Notes: generated by a model from the letters alone, not told the origin. 40,861 bases of DNA from Planctomycetaceae bacterium (GCA_024742875.1 JANSXP010000063.1:1-40861), one strand, 5' to 3'. Positions 1-10,107 are shown, numbered from the stretch's first letter. Translations and numbers: made by a program.

Positions 1-2
1 GA

Positions 3-173
3 CGCGTTGCACCCCAATCTGAGGCCGAGCTCTTTGAGGCGCTCTGGCCCAACCCGCCGAGTCGGCTCTTTGACGTTTTGTTGGCACGCACACTCTTTAC
101 CATCGTCCCGCCGGAGCTCCGCGCAAACAGGACAGGGTGGCTCGCCGGTCAGACGATGCAAAGATGTGATTGA
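3..173 (+). CDS. 3' end of an unidentified gene (partial, cut by window edge)
   Basis: An open frame runs in from the left edge and stops with TGA at 171-173, giving about 56 residues. Its codons mostly end in G or C, as in the surrounding genes, and the translation has a natural mix of hydrophobic and charged residues (SEAELFEALWPNPPSRLF, then LLARTLFTIVPPELR). It overlaps the 3' end of the convergent Ada-like gene by 77 bases. No family was recognised from this fragment, and it could be a chance open frame. The main support is that the minus-strand gene appears to have lost its normal C-terminus exactly where this frame lies. Confidence 0.35.
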   Translation, partial: RVAPQSEAELFEALWPNPPSRLFDVLLARTLFTIVPPELRANRTGWLAGQTMQRCD

Positions 174-684
174 TCCGAGTCTGGGCGGCCACATCATCGT
201 GACACAGCTTCGCACCTGGCCAGTCCTGCAGCAAAGACTGCGTGGCTGTGTCCGTGTCGGCGTCGTCCACGAAGGCCAGCCGCAGAATGCCGCGTGGACC
301 GGCCGCCATGAAACACGTTCCAAACGGCGAATCACCAAAGCCGAAGCCAATGGTCCATCCGGCGCCGCCTGTTTTGATTTCTCCCGGGGAGGCGGCTTCC
401 AGGCGAACCGTCAGATCATGCAGCCGTCCAGGTCCGGACAGACCGGAGTCCAGCGCTGCATCCAGCACACTCGCTCCGGCCTCCAGCCGCTGCCGAGCCG
501 CCTGGACGGTCAGGCACTGCAGGAACTTCTTTGGGGAGACGCCCGCCCACCGCACAAACAGCCGCTGAAAATGGTGGGGACTCAGATCAGCGGCCTCTGC
601 CAGTTCAGACAGTGATGGCTGATTCCGAAAGTCGGACTGCAGCCGCTGGATGGAGGCGGCGATACGCTGGTAGTCATTCGTCAT
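97..684 (-). CDS. Ada-like AraC HTH/methyltransferase protein lacking its catalytic domain
   Basis: The 195-residue product has an AraC-type helix-turn-helix (about residues 22-70, SLSELAEAADLSPHHFQRLF). The linker LSGPGRLHDL and the N-terminal subdomain of an Ada/Ogt alkyltransferase (about 105-170, DSPFGTCFMAAGPRGIL) follow. Full-length relatives are about 280 residues and continue into the domain carrying the PCHR active site. Here the frame reaches LRGAP, close to the conserved LRGT(P/N)F segment, and stops a few residues later. None of the three minus-strand frames beyond the stop resembles the missing domain, so one frameshift does not explain the loss. The protein could still bind DNA but should not repair alkylated guanine. 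It may be a decaying gene. An intact Ogt is encoded at 26123-26611. Confidence 0.8.
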   Translation of the reverse strand: MTNDYQRIAASIQRLQSDFRNQPSLSELAEAADLSPHHFQRLFVRWAGVSPKKFLQCLTVQAARQRLEAGASVLDAALDSGLSGPGRLHDLTVRLEAASPGEIKTGGAGWTIGFGFGDSPFGTCFMAAGPRGILRLAFVDDADTDTATQSLLQDWPGAKLCHDDVAAQTRINHIFASSDRRATLSCLRGAPAGRW

Positions 685-825
685 GTCGGCAGGATATCGC
701 CTGCCTCACCAGCAGCCACCCGATTCCTGCGATGCCCGAATCCGTGCCGGAAAAACAATCGACCAGCCAACAGCGGCCGAGGCAATCCACGGGCCGACAA
801 ACGCCCCGGGGGCAGCACCCCATAG

Positions 826-1989
826 CTAGCGGGACAGTCCGGCAGACGTCAGGCTGGTGTCAGCGATCTGGTTGAGCATTTCCTGAGCAAATTGACGGAC
901 TTCCGGTGCGATCTGAGAGTCCGCCAGCACGATCCGGAGACGTTTGGCCGCTTCACGCGGGCGGCCGTCGGCTCGCAGTGCCAGGACCGCGCCCAGACGG
1001 GCCCCGTCCACAATGCGATGCCGTCCATCAAACTGCGAAATGGCATCGGCGGCCGATTCCGCAAGGCCATCAAAGGCATTCAGAGCCTGCTGGTGGTGGC
1101 CGGCGTGCAGCTGCAGCTTGCCCTCAAACAGACGATAGTCCAGCGCCATATCGGGCAGCCCCTTCAGATGCCGCAGCAAATGTTCGCAGTGCAAAAGGGC
1201 CTCTGGAGAGACGGCGGCCGTGTTGAGCGGTCGCAGCGCCTTCAGGTAGTCCAGGCGGGTCGTGTGGCGATCCACATCACTGTTCGACAGCGGCAGCAGG
1301 GCGTTTGTCGACTTCACACGAACGGACTCCAGCTCGGCCAGAGCGTCGTGAAAATAATATGTGTGTCCTGCGCCAAACACGACGGCGATGCGTTTGCCGG
1401 GGTTGTCCTCGCACAGTTTGCGCAGCTTGCGGGTCACGCGTTCGTTCCACACCTCCCATGGCGTGTCTGCGCCGACCAGTCGATGGAGCTGATCATGGTA
1501 CGTACGCCAGGCCTGCTGCCAGTCGTCCGTGTTCAGAGCGTCAATCGAACGGCCCATACCGTTCAGACGTCGCTGCAGCTGTTCTTCGATGATTTCGAAA
1601 GCCGCGTCACGACCTTCGGCTCGCAGTCCGGTTTTCATGGCTTCAATCTGGGGACCATAGTCTTTCTCGAGGACGCCCACAGCCACAACGGGAATATCAT
1701 GTTCTCGAGCCCACGGTATCGTCACATGGCGACACTCATACGGAGCAGTCGCCATGGGACGGCTGACATTGGTGGCCGCTTCAATGGCGATCAGATCCGG
1801 CTGGATTCTGTCCAGCAGGGCCCGCAGATGTCCGGGCGTGTAGCCCTCGGGCATGTCCGTGATGAAAGGCTGCGTTCCCACAACCACCACCTCGGTCAGG
1901 CCGGCTGAATCGGTGACGGCATCGGGCTGCTTGTCGCCACATCCGGTGGCAACGACGAAAAGCAGAACGGGCAGCAGAAGTCGGTTCAT
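826..1989 (-). CDS. Lipoprotein of unknown function with TraB/ChaN-like N-terminal region
   Basis: The 387-residue protein starts with a lipoprotein signal (MNRLLLPVLLFVVATGC, lipid-modified Cys expected at residue 17), so it is probably membrane anchored outside the cytoplasm. The mature part opens with a beta strand and a GTQPF motif, then LLDRIQPDLIAIEA. About 200 residues in it has GKRIAVVFGAGHTYYFHDAL. This pattern of an early GT-x-F/H motif, a central E and a late GAGH resembles the broad TraB/ChaN/EreA-like fold, but this is a weak inference. The last 150 residues are helical and may form TPR-like pairs. It is transcribed divergently from the PQQ-propeller gene, 61 bases away. The function is not known. 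Confidence 0.85.
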   Translation of the reverse strand: MNRLLLPVLLFVVATGCGDKQPDAVTDSAGLTEVVVVGTQPFITDMPEGYTPGHLRALLDRIQPDLIAIEAATNVSRPMATAPYECRHVTIPWAREHDIPVVAVGVLEKDYGPQIEAMKTGLRAEGRDAAFEIIEEQLQRRLNGMGRSIDALNTDDWQQAWRTYHDQLHRLVGADTPWEVWNERVTRKLRKLCEDNPGKRIAVVFGAGHTYYFHDALAELESVRVKSTNALLPLSNSDVDRHTTRLDYLKALRPLNTAAVSPEALLHCEHLLRHLKGLPDMALDYRLFEGKLQLHAGHHQQALNAFDGLAESAADAISQFDGRHRIVDGARLGAVLALRADGRPREAAKRLRIVLADSQIAPEVRQFAQEMLNQIADTSLTSAGLSR

Positions 1990-2050
1990 GGTCAGCTGTT
2001 TCCTGGGTTAAACTCCGTGGTTAGCGTTCACCGACACCAGGAGTGAAAAG
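1990..2050. promoter_or_regulatory. Divergent intergenic region with a strong RBS for the propeller gene
   Basis: These 61 bases separate two divergent start codons and must carry or overlap the promoters of both genes unless these lie further upstream. On the plus strand AGGAG at 2039-2043 sits seven bases before the ATG at 2051, a near-ideal Shine-Dalgarno that fixes that start. No convincing -35/-10 pair was identified. Confidence 0.55.
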
Positions 2051-3319
2051 ATGGGCCCCATTTGCATCAAACCGCGGCTGGCTGCCGCTTCGCTGGCGAC
2101 CTGTGTTGTCTTCAGCACCACGTGTCATCTCAACGCGTCAGACTGGCCCCGCTGGCGCGGTCCCCAGCAGAACGGTCACTCCACGGAAGGCAGTCTGCCA
2201 GTGCAGTGGAGTTCCGATTCTGTCACCTGGAAGGTGGCAGTCAAAGGAAAAGGTCAGTCGTCTCCGGTCATCGTGGGGAACCGGATCTTCCTCACGTCTG
2301 CTCTGCGGGATGGTGAGGAACGCGTGGTTGTGTGTCTGAATCGCAACACGGGAAAAGAACTCTGGTCGACGTCCGTCTGGACGGGAAATCCGGAGCCGAC
2401 GCACCAGATGAACGGCTGGGCGTCGTCGACCTGCGTGGCCGACGGCGAACGAGTGTTCGCGTTCTTCGGAGCGGCCGGCGGGCTGGTTTGTCTGTCACAC
2501 AGCGGAGAACTGCTTTGGCAACAGGATCTGGGAGCACTGGTCAATGCGTGGGGCAGCGCGGCTTGTCCGGTTCTGGTGGGGGACCTCGTTATTCAGAACT
2601 GCGATGCGGAGCAGGACGGTTTCCTGATTGCGCTGAACAAAGTCACAGGTCAGCTGGTCTGGAAGACAGCGCGACCGGACGCTCGCGGGTGGAGCACACC
2701 AGTACTGATTCATTATGAGGGTCGTGACGAACTGGTGCTCAATGGCGACTCGGCGCTCAAGGCCTACGATCCTGGTACCGGCCGCGAACTGTGGACGGTC
2801 CGCAGCTTCACGGGCCGTGGCAGCCCGACTGTTATTTACACAAACGGGCTGCTGCATGCGGTCTGCGGCAAGCGAGGAGATACTTACGCCGTGCGACCTG
2901 GAGGATCGGGCGACGTGACAGACACCCACATGGTCTGGCACAGCCCGCGGCGAACGTCTCGCGATCTGCCATCTCCGATAGCGATTGACCAGCAGACACT
3001 CGTGATGGATATGCGCCGCGGCGTGCTGACGGCCTACGATATGAAGACCGGGCGGCAGGACTGGCAGGAGCGGACGGCCGAAACAGCAGTTGTGGGAAAC
3101 TTCTGCGCCAGCCCGGTGTCCTGGAACGGCCTCGCATTTTTCGTCGCCGAAAACGGCACCACTGTGGTGGTCAAACCGGGTGAGACGATGGAAATCGTGA
3201 CTCGCAATCAGGTGGCTGCCGGCAAAGACGAGATCTTTCGCTCGTCTTTAGCGGCCAGCAACGGGCACGTGTTTCTGCGATCCACCACACACCTGTACTG
3301 CATCGGCCCAACAAAGTAG
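2051..3319 (+). CDS. Exported PQQ-binding-like beta-propeller repeat protein
   Basis: The 422-residue protein has an N-terminal export signal (about residues 1-30). It then has WPRWRGPQQNG, the entry motif of planctomycete exported PQQ-like propellers. Repeated blades follow, marked by VVCLNRNTGKELW, LIALNKVTGQLVW, LKAYDPGTGRELW and LTAYDMKTGRQDW, each a strand ending in a D/N-x-x-T-G-x-x-x-W turn. This is the PQQ_2/BamB-like fold. The family includes both true quinoprotein enzymes and binding scaffolds. No dehydrogenase-specific residues are obvious, so a catalytic role is not claimed. The start is set by AGGAG at 2039-2043. The gene converges on pilT with only 35 bases between the stops. 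Confidence 0.9.
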   Translation: MGPICIKPRLAAASLATCVVFSTTCHLNASDWPRWRGPQQNGHSTEGSLPVQWSSDSVTWKVAVKGKGQSSPVIVGNRIFLTSALRDGEERVVVCLNRNTGKELWSTSVWTGNPEPTHQMNGWASSTCVADGERVFAFFGAAGGLVCLSHSGELLWQQDLGALVNAWGSAACPVLVGDLVIQNCDAEQDGFLIALNKVTGQLVWKTARPDARGWSTPVLIHYEGRDELVLNGDSALKAYDPGTGRELWTVRSFTGRGSPTVIYTNGLLHAVCGKRGDTYAVRPGGSGDVTDTHMVWHSPRRTSRDLPSPIAIDQQTLVMDMRRGVLTAYDMKTGRQDWQERTAETAVVGNFCASPVSWNGLAFFVAENGTTVVVKPGETMEIVTRNQVAAGKDEIFRSSLAASNGHVFLRSTTHLYCIGPTK

Positions 3320-3354
3320 GCGGCAGGCGGTACACGACAGCACATTGAAGAGCT

Positions 3355-4500
<1,146 letters not shown>

Positions 4501-4526
4501 GTGTGTTGCGCTTCCTGTTCTTGTGT

Positions 4527-5294
4527 TTACAGCCGGACAGGGACACCCTGATCGGCCATATATTGCTTGGTTTCCTGAATGGTGTATTCGCCGTAGTGAA
4601 AGATGCTGGCCGCCAGAGCCGCACTGGCGCCCCCTTTGGTGACGGCATCACACAGGTGCGCTGGTGATCCCGCGCCGCCACTGGCCACCACGGGGATGGA
4701 GACAGCGTCCGCCACGGCGCGAGTGATTTCCAGGTCATAGCCATCTTTGGTGCCGTCGGCGTCCATGCAGGTGAGCACAATTTCGCCGGCCCCCAGTCGC
4801 TCCACTTCCTGAGCCCAGGACACCACTTCCAGACCGGTCGGCAGACGACCTCCGTTGATGTGCACATCCCAGAATTCTGCGCCGTCTTTCTGCACGCGCT
4901 TGGGATCCAGATTGACGACGATGCACTGACTGCCGAAACGCTCCGCCGCTTCGCGAACAAACTCAGGATTCTTCACGGCCGCCGAGTTGATGCTGACTTT
5001 GTCGCAACCGGCATTCAGCAAACGACGAATGTCGTCCACCGTCCGCACACCGCCCCCAACCGTCAGCGGCATGAAGATGACTTCCGACGTCCGCGACACG
5101 ACGTCCAGAATGATATCCCGCTGCTCGTGACTGGCCGTGATATCCAGAAAAACGAGCTCGTCGGCGCCCTGCTGTTCATAACCCTGGGCGATTTCCACAG
5201 GGTCACCGGCGTCCTGCAGATTCACAAAATTCACGCCCTTGACTACACGTCCTGCGTGAACGTCCAGACAGGGAATGATACGCTTCGCCAACAT
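4527..5294 (-). CDS. hisF: Imidazole glycerol phosphate synthase cyclase subunit HisF
   Basis: The 255-residue protein is a (beta/alpha)8 barrel of standard HisF length. The two catalytic aspartates are at the canonical positions: D11 in [11 protein letters not shown] and D130 in [10 protein letters not shown]. Phosphate-binding and barrel motifs ([32 protein letters not shown]) are intact. With HisH it converts PRFAR and glutamine-derived ammonia to IGP and AICAR in histidine synthesis. HisH is not encoded in this window, so the his genes are dispersed here. The gene is divergent from aroB with 193 bases between the chosen starts. Confidence 0.97.
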   Translation of the reverse strand: MLAKRIIPCLDVHAGRVVKGVNFVNLQDAGDPVEIAQGYEQQGADELVFLDITASHEQRDIILDVVSRTSEVIFMPLTVGGGVRTVDDIRRLLNAGCDKVSINSAAVKNPEFVREAAERFGSQCIVVNLDPKRVQKDGAEFWDVHINGGRLPTGLEVVSWAQEVERLGAGEIVLTCMDADGTKDGYDLEITRAVADAVSIPVVASGGAGSPAHLCDAVTKGGASAALAASIFHYGEYTIQETKQYMADQGVPVRL

Positions 5295-5487
5295 TTTCTC
5301 GTGCTTATCAATGGTTTTCCGACTCGCCGCGCCATCGACCGCAGCGCGAGCGGGGAGCTTATCAAAACGTGGGCCTGGAGTCCGGTCAACTCAGATCCCT
5401 TCTGAGCAACGTTTTCCGAACCGTTTCCTCACCGTTTTGACGGCCGCTGCCTCATATCGTGACCCATTCTCACTCGCCCTACTCCCT

Positions 5488-6609
5488 ATGAATTCTTCCG
5501 GCCAAATCGTTCCCGTGGATCTGGGATCCCGCAGCTACGAAATCTCCATTGCCAGTGGTCTGCTGCCGCAGTTGGGAGGCCGCCTGCGACAGTGGCTGCA
5601 GCTGGCAGACGACGCGGCGCTGAAATGCTTTGTCATCACCGACAGCAACGTGCTGCAGCCGCATGCCAACGCCGTTCGCAGCAGTCTGACACAGGCAGGC
5701 GCCACCGTGCAGGTGGCCTGTGTGCCGTCCGGAGAACGCTCCAAATCCATCGCCGAAGCCAGCGACCTGTATGATCAGCTGGTGGACTTCAAAGCCGATC
5801 GCCGCACCGTCGTGGTGGCCGTGGGAGGCGGTGTCGTGGGTGATCTGGCCGGATTTGTGGCGGCCACTTATGCGCGAGGTCTGCGGTTCGTGCAGGTCCC
5901 CACAACACTGCTGTCGATGGTCGACAGCTCTGTGGGAGGCAAGACGGGCGTCAATCATCCCAAAGGCAAAAACCTGATCGGCGCATTTCATCAGCCGGCC
6001 GGCGTGATGATCGACACGGCCACTCTCGACACGCTGCCGGAACGGGAATACCGCTCCGGTCTGGCGGAGGTCGTTAAGTACGGCGTGATTCTCGATGAGA
6101 CGTTCTTCGCATGGCTGGAAGACAATGTGGCGGGTCTTAATGAACGCTCACCTGATGTGCTGCAGCATGTGGTGGCCCGCAGCTGCGAGCTCAAAGCGTT
6201 CGTGGTCAAAGAAGATGAGTACGAAACCAGCGGACTGCGGGCCATTTTGAATTATGGCCACACCTACGCGCACGCCTTCGAGGCTTTGTCCGGATACGGA
6301 GAACTGCTGCACGGCGAAGCGGTGGCCATTGGCATGATCTGCGGCAGTCGGCTGGCACATCGACTAGGTCGCATTAACGCATCAGTCATTGATCGCCAAA
6401 TTCAGTTGCTGCAGGCTGTGGGACTACCCAGTGAGGTGCCCGAAGCACTGGCCGAGCAGCACACCGCCATTCTCGACTGCATGCTGCTGGACAAGAAAAC
6501 AGTGGCCGGCGATCTGAAATTCGTGCTGCCGGATCGTCTTGGACATGTGGAAACGATGGGCGGGATCGCAGCCGACGACGTGACAGCCTGTCTGAAGGCC
6601 GACGACTAA
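5488..6609 (+). CDS. aroB: 3-dehydroquinate synthase AroB
   Basis: This is the second enzyme of the shikimate pathway, converting DAHP to 3-dehydroquinate with NAD and a divalent metal. The nucleotide and substrate-binding block is intact (VPSGERSKS, VGGGVVGDLAGFVAATY, RFVQVPTTLLSMVDSSVGGK). So are the metal ligands: E in LAEVVKYG, H in LNYGHTYAHAFE and H in LLHGEAVAIGM. The frame is open from 5275, but the upstream stretch has no family similarity. The ATG at 5488 gives 373 residues, near the usual AroB length, with the first strand (IVPVDLGSRSYEI) beginning at once. It is followed by a strong hairpin at 6651-6680. Confidence 0.95.
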   Translation: MNSSGQIVPVDLGSRSYEISIASGLLPQLGGRLRQWLQLADDAALKCFVITDSNVLQPHANAVRSSLTQAGATVQVACVPSGERSKSIAEASDLYDQLVDFKADRRTVVVAVGGGVVGDLAGFVAATYARGLRFVQVPTTLLSMVDSSVGGKTGVNHPKGKNLIGAFHQPAGVMIDTATLDTLPEREYRSGLAEVVKYGVILDETFFAWLEDNVAGLNERSPDVLQHVVARSCELKAFVVKEDEYETSGLRAILNYGHTYAHAFEALSGYGELLHGEAVAIGMICGSRLAHRLGRINASVIDRQIQLLQAVGLPSEVPEALAEQHTAILDCMLLDKKTVAGDLKFVLPDRLGHVETMGGIAADDVTACLKADD

Positions 6610-6650
6610 CGACTTCGCTCTGCGCCCGCTGTGTGGCTGATCAGCAAAGA

Positions 6651-6680
6651 CCACTGCAGCCGACGGGTCGACTGCAGTGG
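6651..6680. terminator. Perfect 9-bp hairpin between convergent genes
   Basis: CCACTGCAG at 6651-6659 pairs perfectly with CTGCAGTGG at 6672-6680. The 12-base loop can itself form a CGAC/GTCG stem. It lies 41 bases after aroB and 62 bases before the end of the minus-strand gene, so it could stop transcription in both directions. There is no T tract, so it is not a textbook intrinsic terminator. Confidence 0.55.
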
Positions 6681-6742
6681 CCAGCGTGCTGACACCTCAG
6701 CGCGACTGTTGAGAGTCACTGTTTAACGCCGTTCCACCCTGG

Positions 6743-7186
6743 TCAGCGGGACGAACTGGCGCCATCCTTTGACGAGTTTTCGGACGACTTCTTTGCACTC
6801 GATTTGCCCTTTTTGGCCGACCTAGATTTCGACGTGGCTGTCTTCGCCGAAGTGACGGGTTTCCTGCCGTCGCGAAACTTTTTCAACGCCGACAATTGCG
6901 TTTTGGTCAGCACGTCGTCGAGCTGTTCCTGCTGTTCTTCACGCAGCCGCTCAAGTTGCTGCCGCAGTTTGGCCAGTTTTTCTCCGTACTGCTCCCGAAT
7001 TTCGTAGATCTCTTCAACCTGATCCGGCTTCAGATTGAGCTTGCCAAAATGTGCAGGCAGGCGACGGTAAGGAGACTTTGTGGCCGCTTTCTCCTCCTGC
7101 CTGGTCGCACCAGGGAGCGATGAGGGCAGAGTAACAGAAACAAACACCGTCAGCAGGACGGCTGGCAACAGGGTGGTTCGGGACAT
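6743..7186 (-). CDS. Small exported Spy-like protein with Lys/Ser-rich tail
   Basis: The 147-residue protein has three parts. A signal peptide (about 1-27) is followed by a helical, heptad-like segment (about 40-105) beginning LPAHFGKLNLKPDQVEEIYEI and containing LEKLREEQQEQL-like charged coils and LTKTQLSALKKF. The end is a low-complexity tail (about 108-147) made almost only of Lys, Ser, Ala and Thr. The middle resembles the LTXXQ/Spy-type periplasmic helical fold, with two 'L-x-x-x-Q' turns, but this is inference. The tail looks like a histone H1-type basic tail on a protein predicted to leave the cytoplasm, which is unusual. The role is not known. Confidence 0.8.
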   Translation of the reverse strand: MSRTTLLPAVLLTVFVSVTLPSSLPGATRQEEKAATKSPYRRLPAHFGKLNLKPDQVEEIYEIREQYGEKLAKLRQQLERLREEQQEQLDDVLTKTQLSALKKFRDGRKPVTSAKTATSKSRSAKKGKSSAKKSSENSSKDGASSSR

Positions 7187-7440
7187 AAGACACTCCGATT
7201 CAGGTTTGAAGCCCGCGCGGTGTTCTGATGTCTGCGAACTATGAAAATTGGCGGCAAACGTTCAACGGCCCCACGACCATGCCGTGACGACTTCCCGGAC
7301 ATTGCCGGAAAATGCCCTCAGTGGTGTTCGCCATGACGCGCCGTGTTCCGGCCGCAGCACCGGGAATTCGAGACAGGGGAACTACCCGGAGCCCTCGATC
7401 CCTCCTGCCGTTTTACGCCCGCAAGGCCGCCATCATCTCG

Positions 7441-8850
7441 CTAGTAAACCTCGTATGTCACGATGCCGTGCTTCTGAGCGCGGCTGATGCGGTCGGTGGC
7501 GTGCAGTCCCGCCAGCACAAACTCAACGCAGGAAGCTCGCACGGCTGCACTGTCCGAGGCATTCAGTTCGAACGCTTTGTCCCAGACGGGCGGTACGCGC
7601 TGCAGCAGCGATTCGTAGTGATCGCTGGGCAGCATGTCGCCCACCTCGATTTTGACACCTTTGGAAAAGATCTGGCTGATCTCTTCCAGCCCGTGCTGCT
7701 CGACGTATTCCTCGAAGATGTTTTTGATCGCTTCCGCCATCACGGAGTCCAGCACCTGTCTTTCGGACATCTGATGACTGCTCATCAGATCGACTTCCAG
7801 CTTGCCCAGCGATGAGGAGTACAGGTGGCCCAGATCACTGATGCGGGGCACCGCGGGAGATTCCTTCAGGACTGCACCCCGTCGTCGGGCACTGGCGATC
7901 ATGGTCTGGTAGTTGGCAATACTGAAGCGGGCGCTGACACCGGACTGCTGATCGATATAGCGACTCTCGCGAGCGCAGCGGCTGATCTCTTCCACGATCT
8001 GCTTCATGAAAAACGGCACTGTCACTGGGTAGTCGCCGTCCAGTGGCACATCGCATTCCTGCTCCATGATGCTGATGCCCATTTCCCGTTCGGTCGGGTA
8101 GTGCGTGTTGATCATGCTGCCGATGCGGTCCTTCAGCTGCGGTATCACCTTGCCACTGCGGTTGTACGTCGACGGATTGGCCGAAAACAGAATCATCACG
8201 TCGATATCGAACTGAATGGGAAAACCGCGAATCTGCACGTCGCGTTCCTCCAGAATGTTGAACAGGCCCACCTGCACAAGTTCGTCCAGTTCGGGCAGTT
8301 CGTTCATCGCGAACAGCCCGCGGTGCATGCGGGGAATCAGCCCGAAATGCAGCGCCTCTTCGGTCGACATACTGGCGCCCGCCGCCAGTTTGGCCGGATC
8401 GATCTCTCCCACGATGTCGGCAAATTTGGTTCCCGGTGCCAGCCGTTCGGCGTAGCGTTCAGACCGTGGCCACCACTGGATGCCCACCTGTTCGTCGGGC
8501 GTGTTGGCCAGAAACTGTTTCGCCTGCGTGGTGATTGGCTGCAGCGGGTCCTCATGAACCGGGCAGCCGGGCAGATCCAGATAAGGAATTTCGTCATCCA
8601 GGAACGCGGCCATTTGCCGCATCAGGCGGCTTTTGCCCTGACCCTTTTCTCCCAGAAACAGCATGTCGTGCCCGGCCAGCAGAGCGAGGCTGATTTCGGG
8701 AATGACCGTGTTTTCGTATCCCAGTATGCCGGGAAACAGATCTCTGCCATCGGCCAGGGCGGCCAGAAAGTTGGCCCGGATTTCTTCTTTGACAGTTTTG
8801 GACTGCCAGCCGCTGGCTTTCAGTTCCGCGAGATTTGCAGGATGAGACAT
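7441..8850 (-). CDS. MoxR/ChlI-type AAA+ ATPase
   Basis: The 469-residue protein has a Walker A motif GEKGQGKS (about 67-74). A Walker B-like segment [13 protein letters not shown] (about 176-188) has N-E where D-E is usual. Next come a sensor-1-like stretch [17 protein letters not shown] and a downstream arginine in PQLKDRIG. The arrangement fits the magnesium-chelatase I/MoxR clade of AAA+ ATPases, which usually remodel a partner holding a von Willebrand A domain. No VWA gene adjoins it: lpxK lies upstream and a Spy-like gene downstream. The 253 bases after its stop (7187-7440) hold no gene I can support. The substrate is unknown. The Mg-chelatase label should not be taken as chlorophyll synthesis. 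Confidence 0.88.
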   Translation of the reverse strand: MSHPANLAELKASGWQSKTVKEEIRANFLAALADGRDLFPGILGYENTVIPEISLALLAGHDMLFLGEKGQGKSRLMRQMAAFLDDEIPYLDLPGCPVHEDPLQPITTQAKQFLANTPDEQVGIQWWPRSERYAERLAPGTKFADIVGEIDPAKLAAGASMSTEEALHFGLIPRMHRGLFAMNELPELDELVQVGLFNILEERDVQIRGFPIQFDIDVMILFSANPSTYNRSGKVIPQLKDRIGSMINTHYPTEREMGISIMEQECDVPLDGDYPVTVPFFMKQIVEEISRCARESRYIDQQSGVSARFSIANYQTMIASARRRGAVLKESPAVPRISDLGHLYSSSLGKLEVDLMSSHQMSERQVLDSVMAEAIKNIFEEYVEQHGLEEISQIFSKGVKIEVGDMLPSDHYESLLQRVPPVWDKAFELNASDSAAVRASCVEFVLAGLHATDRISRAQKHGIVTYEVY

Positions 8851-8987
8851 CGTTTCTTTCGACTACAGTGGTTTGCATCACATCGGTCACAGTACCGAAC
8901 GGAAGATTGTAGGCGCGCGATCGAAGGCCAAAAGCGAATATCGGGCGATTCTGCAGGAGGCCGCCGATCGGAATGCGGCGCCACTCG

Positions 8988-10049
8988 CTAACAGCGGGCA
9001 GCGTGGCGTGCCAGCGCAACGGTCAGTTGCTGCCGGACCGACTCCCGGGCAGCCTCAATGGCAAATACGGTTTCGATCAGGACAGCCAGAAATCGTGTTT
9101 CCTCGGCGGGAAGTTTGACCAGATCCTTCAATGTGGTGAGCACGTGCGGTGTGTTGTGCTCGTCCGCCAGCTGCAGCACCTGGGCAATGTTATCCGACGT
9201 GTACAGATGGTGATCGGGAAAGAACCGCTTGGCCACCACATCCAGACCCAGCTGCTGACAGGTGGCCACGAAGGCCGTCGGGTTGCCGATGGCCGTCATC
9301 AGTGTCACGGCCATGTCAGGCAACTCATCGACCGACAGGCGACGGCCGTCGGTTGTCTGCAGGTCGGTCGGCTGGAAAGACACCTCATGGCAGTCCTCGG
9401 CCAAACTCGGACTGTGATGTTCCACAGTCTGCCGAATCGACGCCAGTTGATCGGGCGCGCGATCGGCACGCGTCATCAGCACTACGTCCGCCCGCCGCAG
9501 ACCAGTCACAGACTCCCGCAACAAGCCCCGCGGCAACTGGTGTCCAAACCCAAACGCACAGGTGGCATCAATCAGCACGATATTCAGATCTCGATAAAGG
9601 CGCCGATGCTGAAACGCGTCATCCAGAACAATCACGTCCACACCCTGTTCGATCAGCCGCTTTGAGGCAAACACCCGATCCGGGTTTTGCTCGTGCGGCA
9701 CGTCAGGACACAGCTGCCGGAGCACTCGCTTTTCGTCGTTTTCACCTGACGCATCGGCCCCATAGCCGCGACTGACGATCCCCGGCGTGTGGCCCAGCGA
9801 CTGCAGCTGCCGCACAATGAAGGCCACCACGGGCGTCTTGCCTGTGCCACCGGTGGTCAGGTTGCCAACGGCGATCACGGGAACATCTACCCGATGCACG
9901 CGTTTCCAGCCTCGGTCGAAAGCGAAATTGCGGCCTGCGGTCACCGCCGCCCAGGGCACGCTCAGCACCCAAAGAGCGCCGCGCAGGAGGGCGGCGACCG
10001 GACCTTTCCGTTCGCCGCTGATCAGTTGCATGAAGCGCTGCACATCCAT
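8988..10049 (-). CDS. lpxK: Tetraacyldisaccharide 4'-kinase LpxK
   Basis: LpxK phosphorylates the 4' position of the lipid A disaccharide at the inner membrane. The 353-residue protein has a hydrophobic N-terminal segment (about 18-40, the membrane-associating helix). The modified P-loop VGNLTTGGTGKTP (about 61-73) and the conserved DDAFQHRRL (about 143-151) carrying the catalytic Asp/His follow. VLMTRADRAP and VVAKRFFPDHHLYT are the other family signatures. Its presence supports an LPS-type outer membrane. The gene follows the GNAT gene after 58 bases. Its ATG lacks a clear Shine-Dalgarno. Confidence 0.95.
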   Translation of the reverse strand: MDVQRFMQLISGERKGPVAALLRGALWVLSVPWAAVTAGRNFAFDRGWKRVHRVDVPVIAVGNLTTGGTGKTPVVAFIVRQLQSLGHTPGIVSRGYGADASGENDEKRVLRQLCPDVPHEQNPDRVFASKRLIEQGVDVIVLDDAFQHRRLYRDLNIVLIDATCAFGFGHQLPRGLLRESVTGLRRADVVLMTRADRAPDQLASIRQTVEHHSPSLAEDCHEVSFQPTDLQTTDGRRLSVDELPDMAVTLMTAIGNPTAFVATCQQLGLDVVAKRFFPDHHLYTSDNIAQVLQLADEHNTPHVLTTLKDLVKLPAEETRFLAVLIETVFAIEAARESVRQQLTVALARHAARC

Positions 10050-10107
10050 GAGAGAGTTCTAATCACTGCGCGGCTCACCACCAACTCGGTTTGCCCACAC
10101 AAACCAG

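Noticed and set aside
892-1908. Long plus-strand frame (338 codons) opposite the lipoprotein gene
   Set aside because: Antisense shadow of a clear signal-peptide-bearing gene; composition is rich in Gln/His/Arg as expected from reverse reading of GC-rich codons.
7825-8991. Long plus-strand frame (388 codons) opposite the MoxR-type ATPase
   Set aside because: Shadow frame: His/Gln-rich, no motifs, and runs across the ATPase start.
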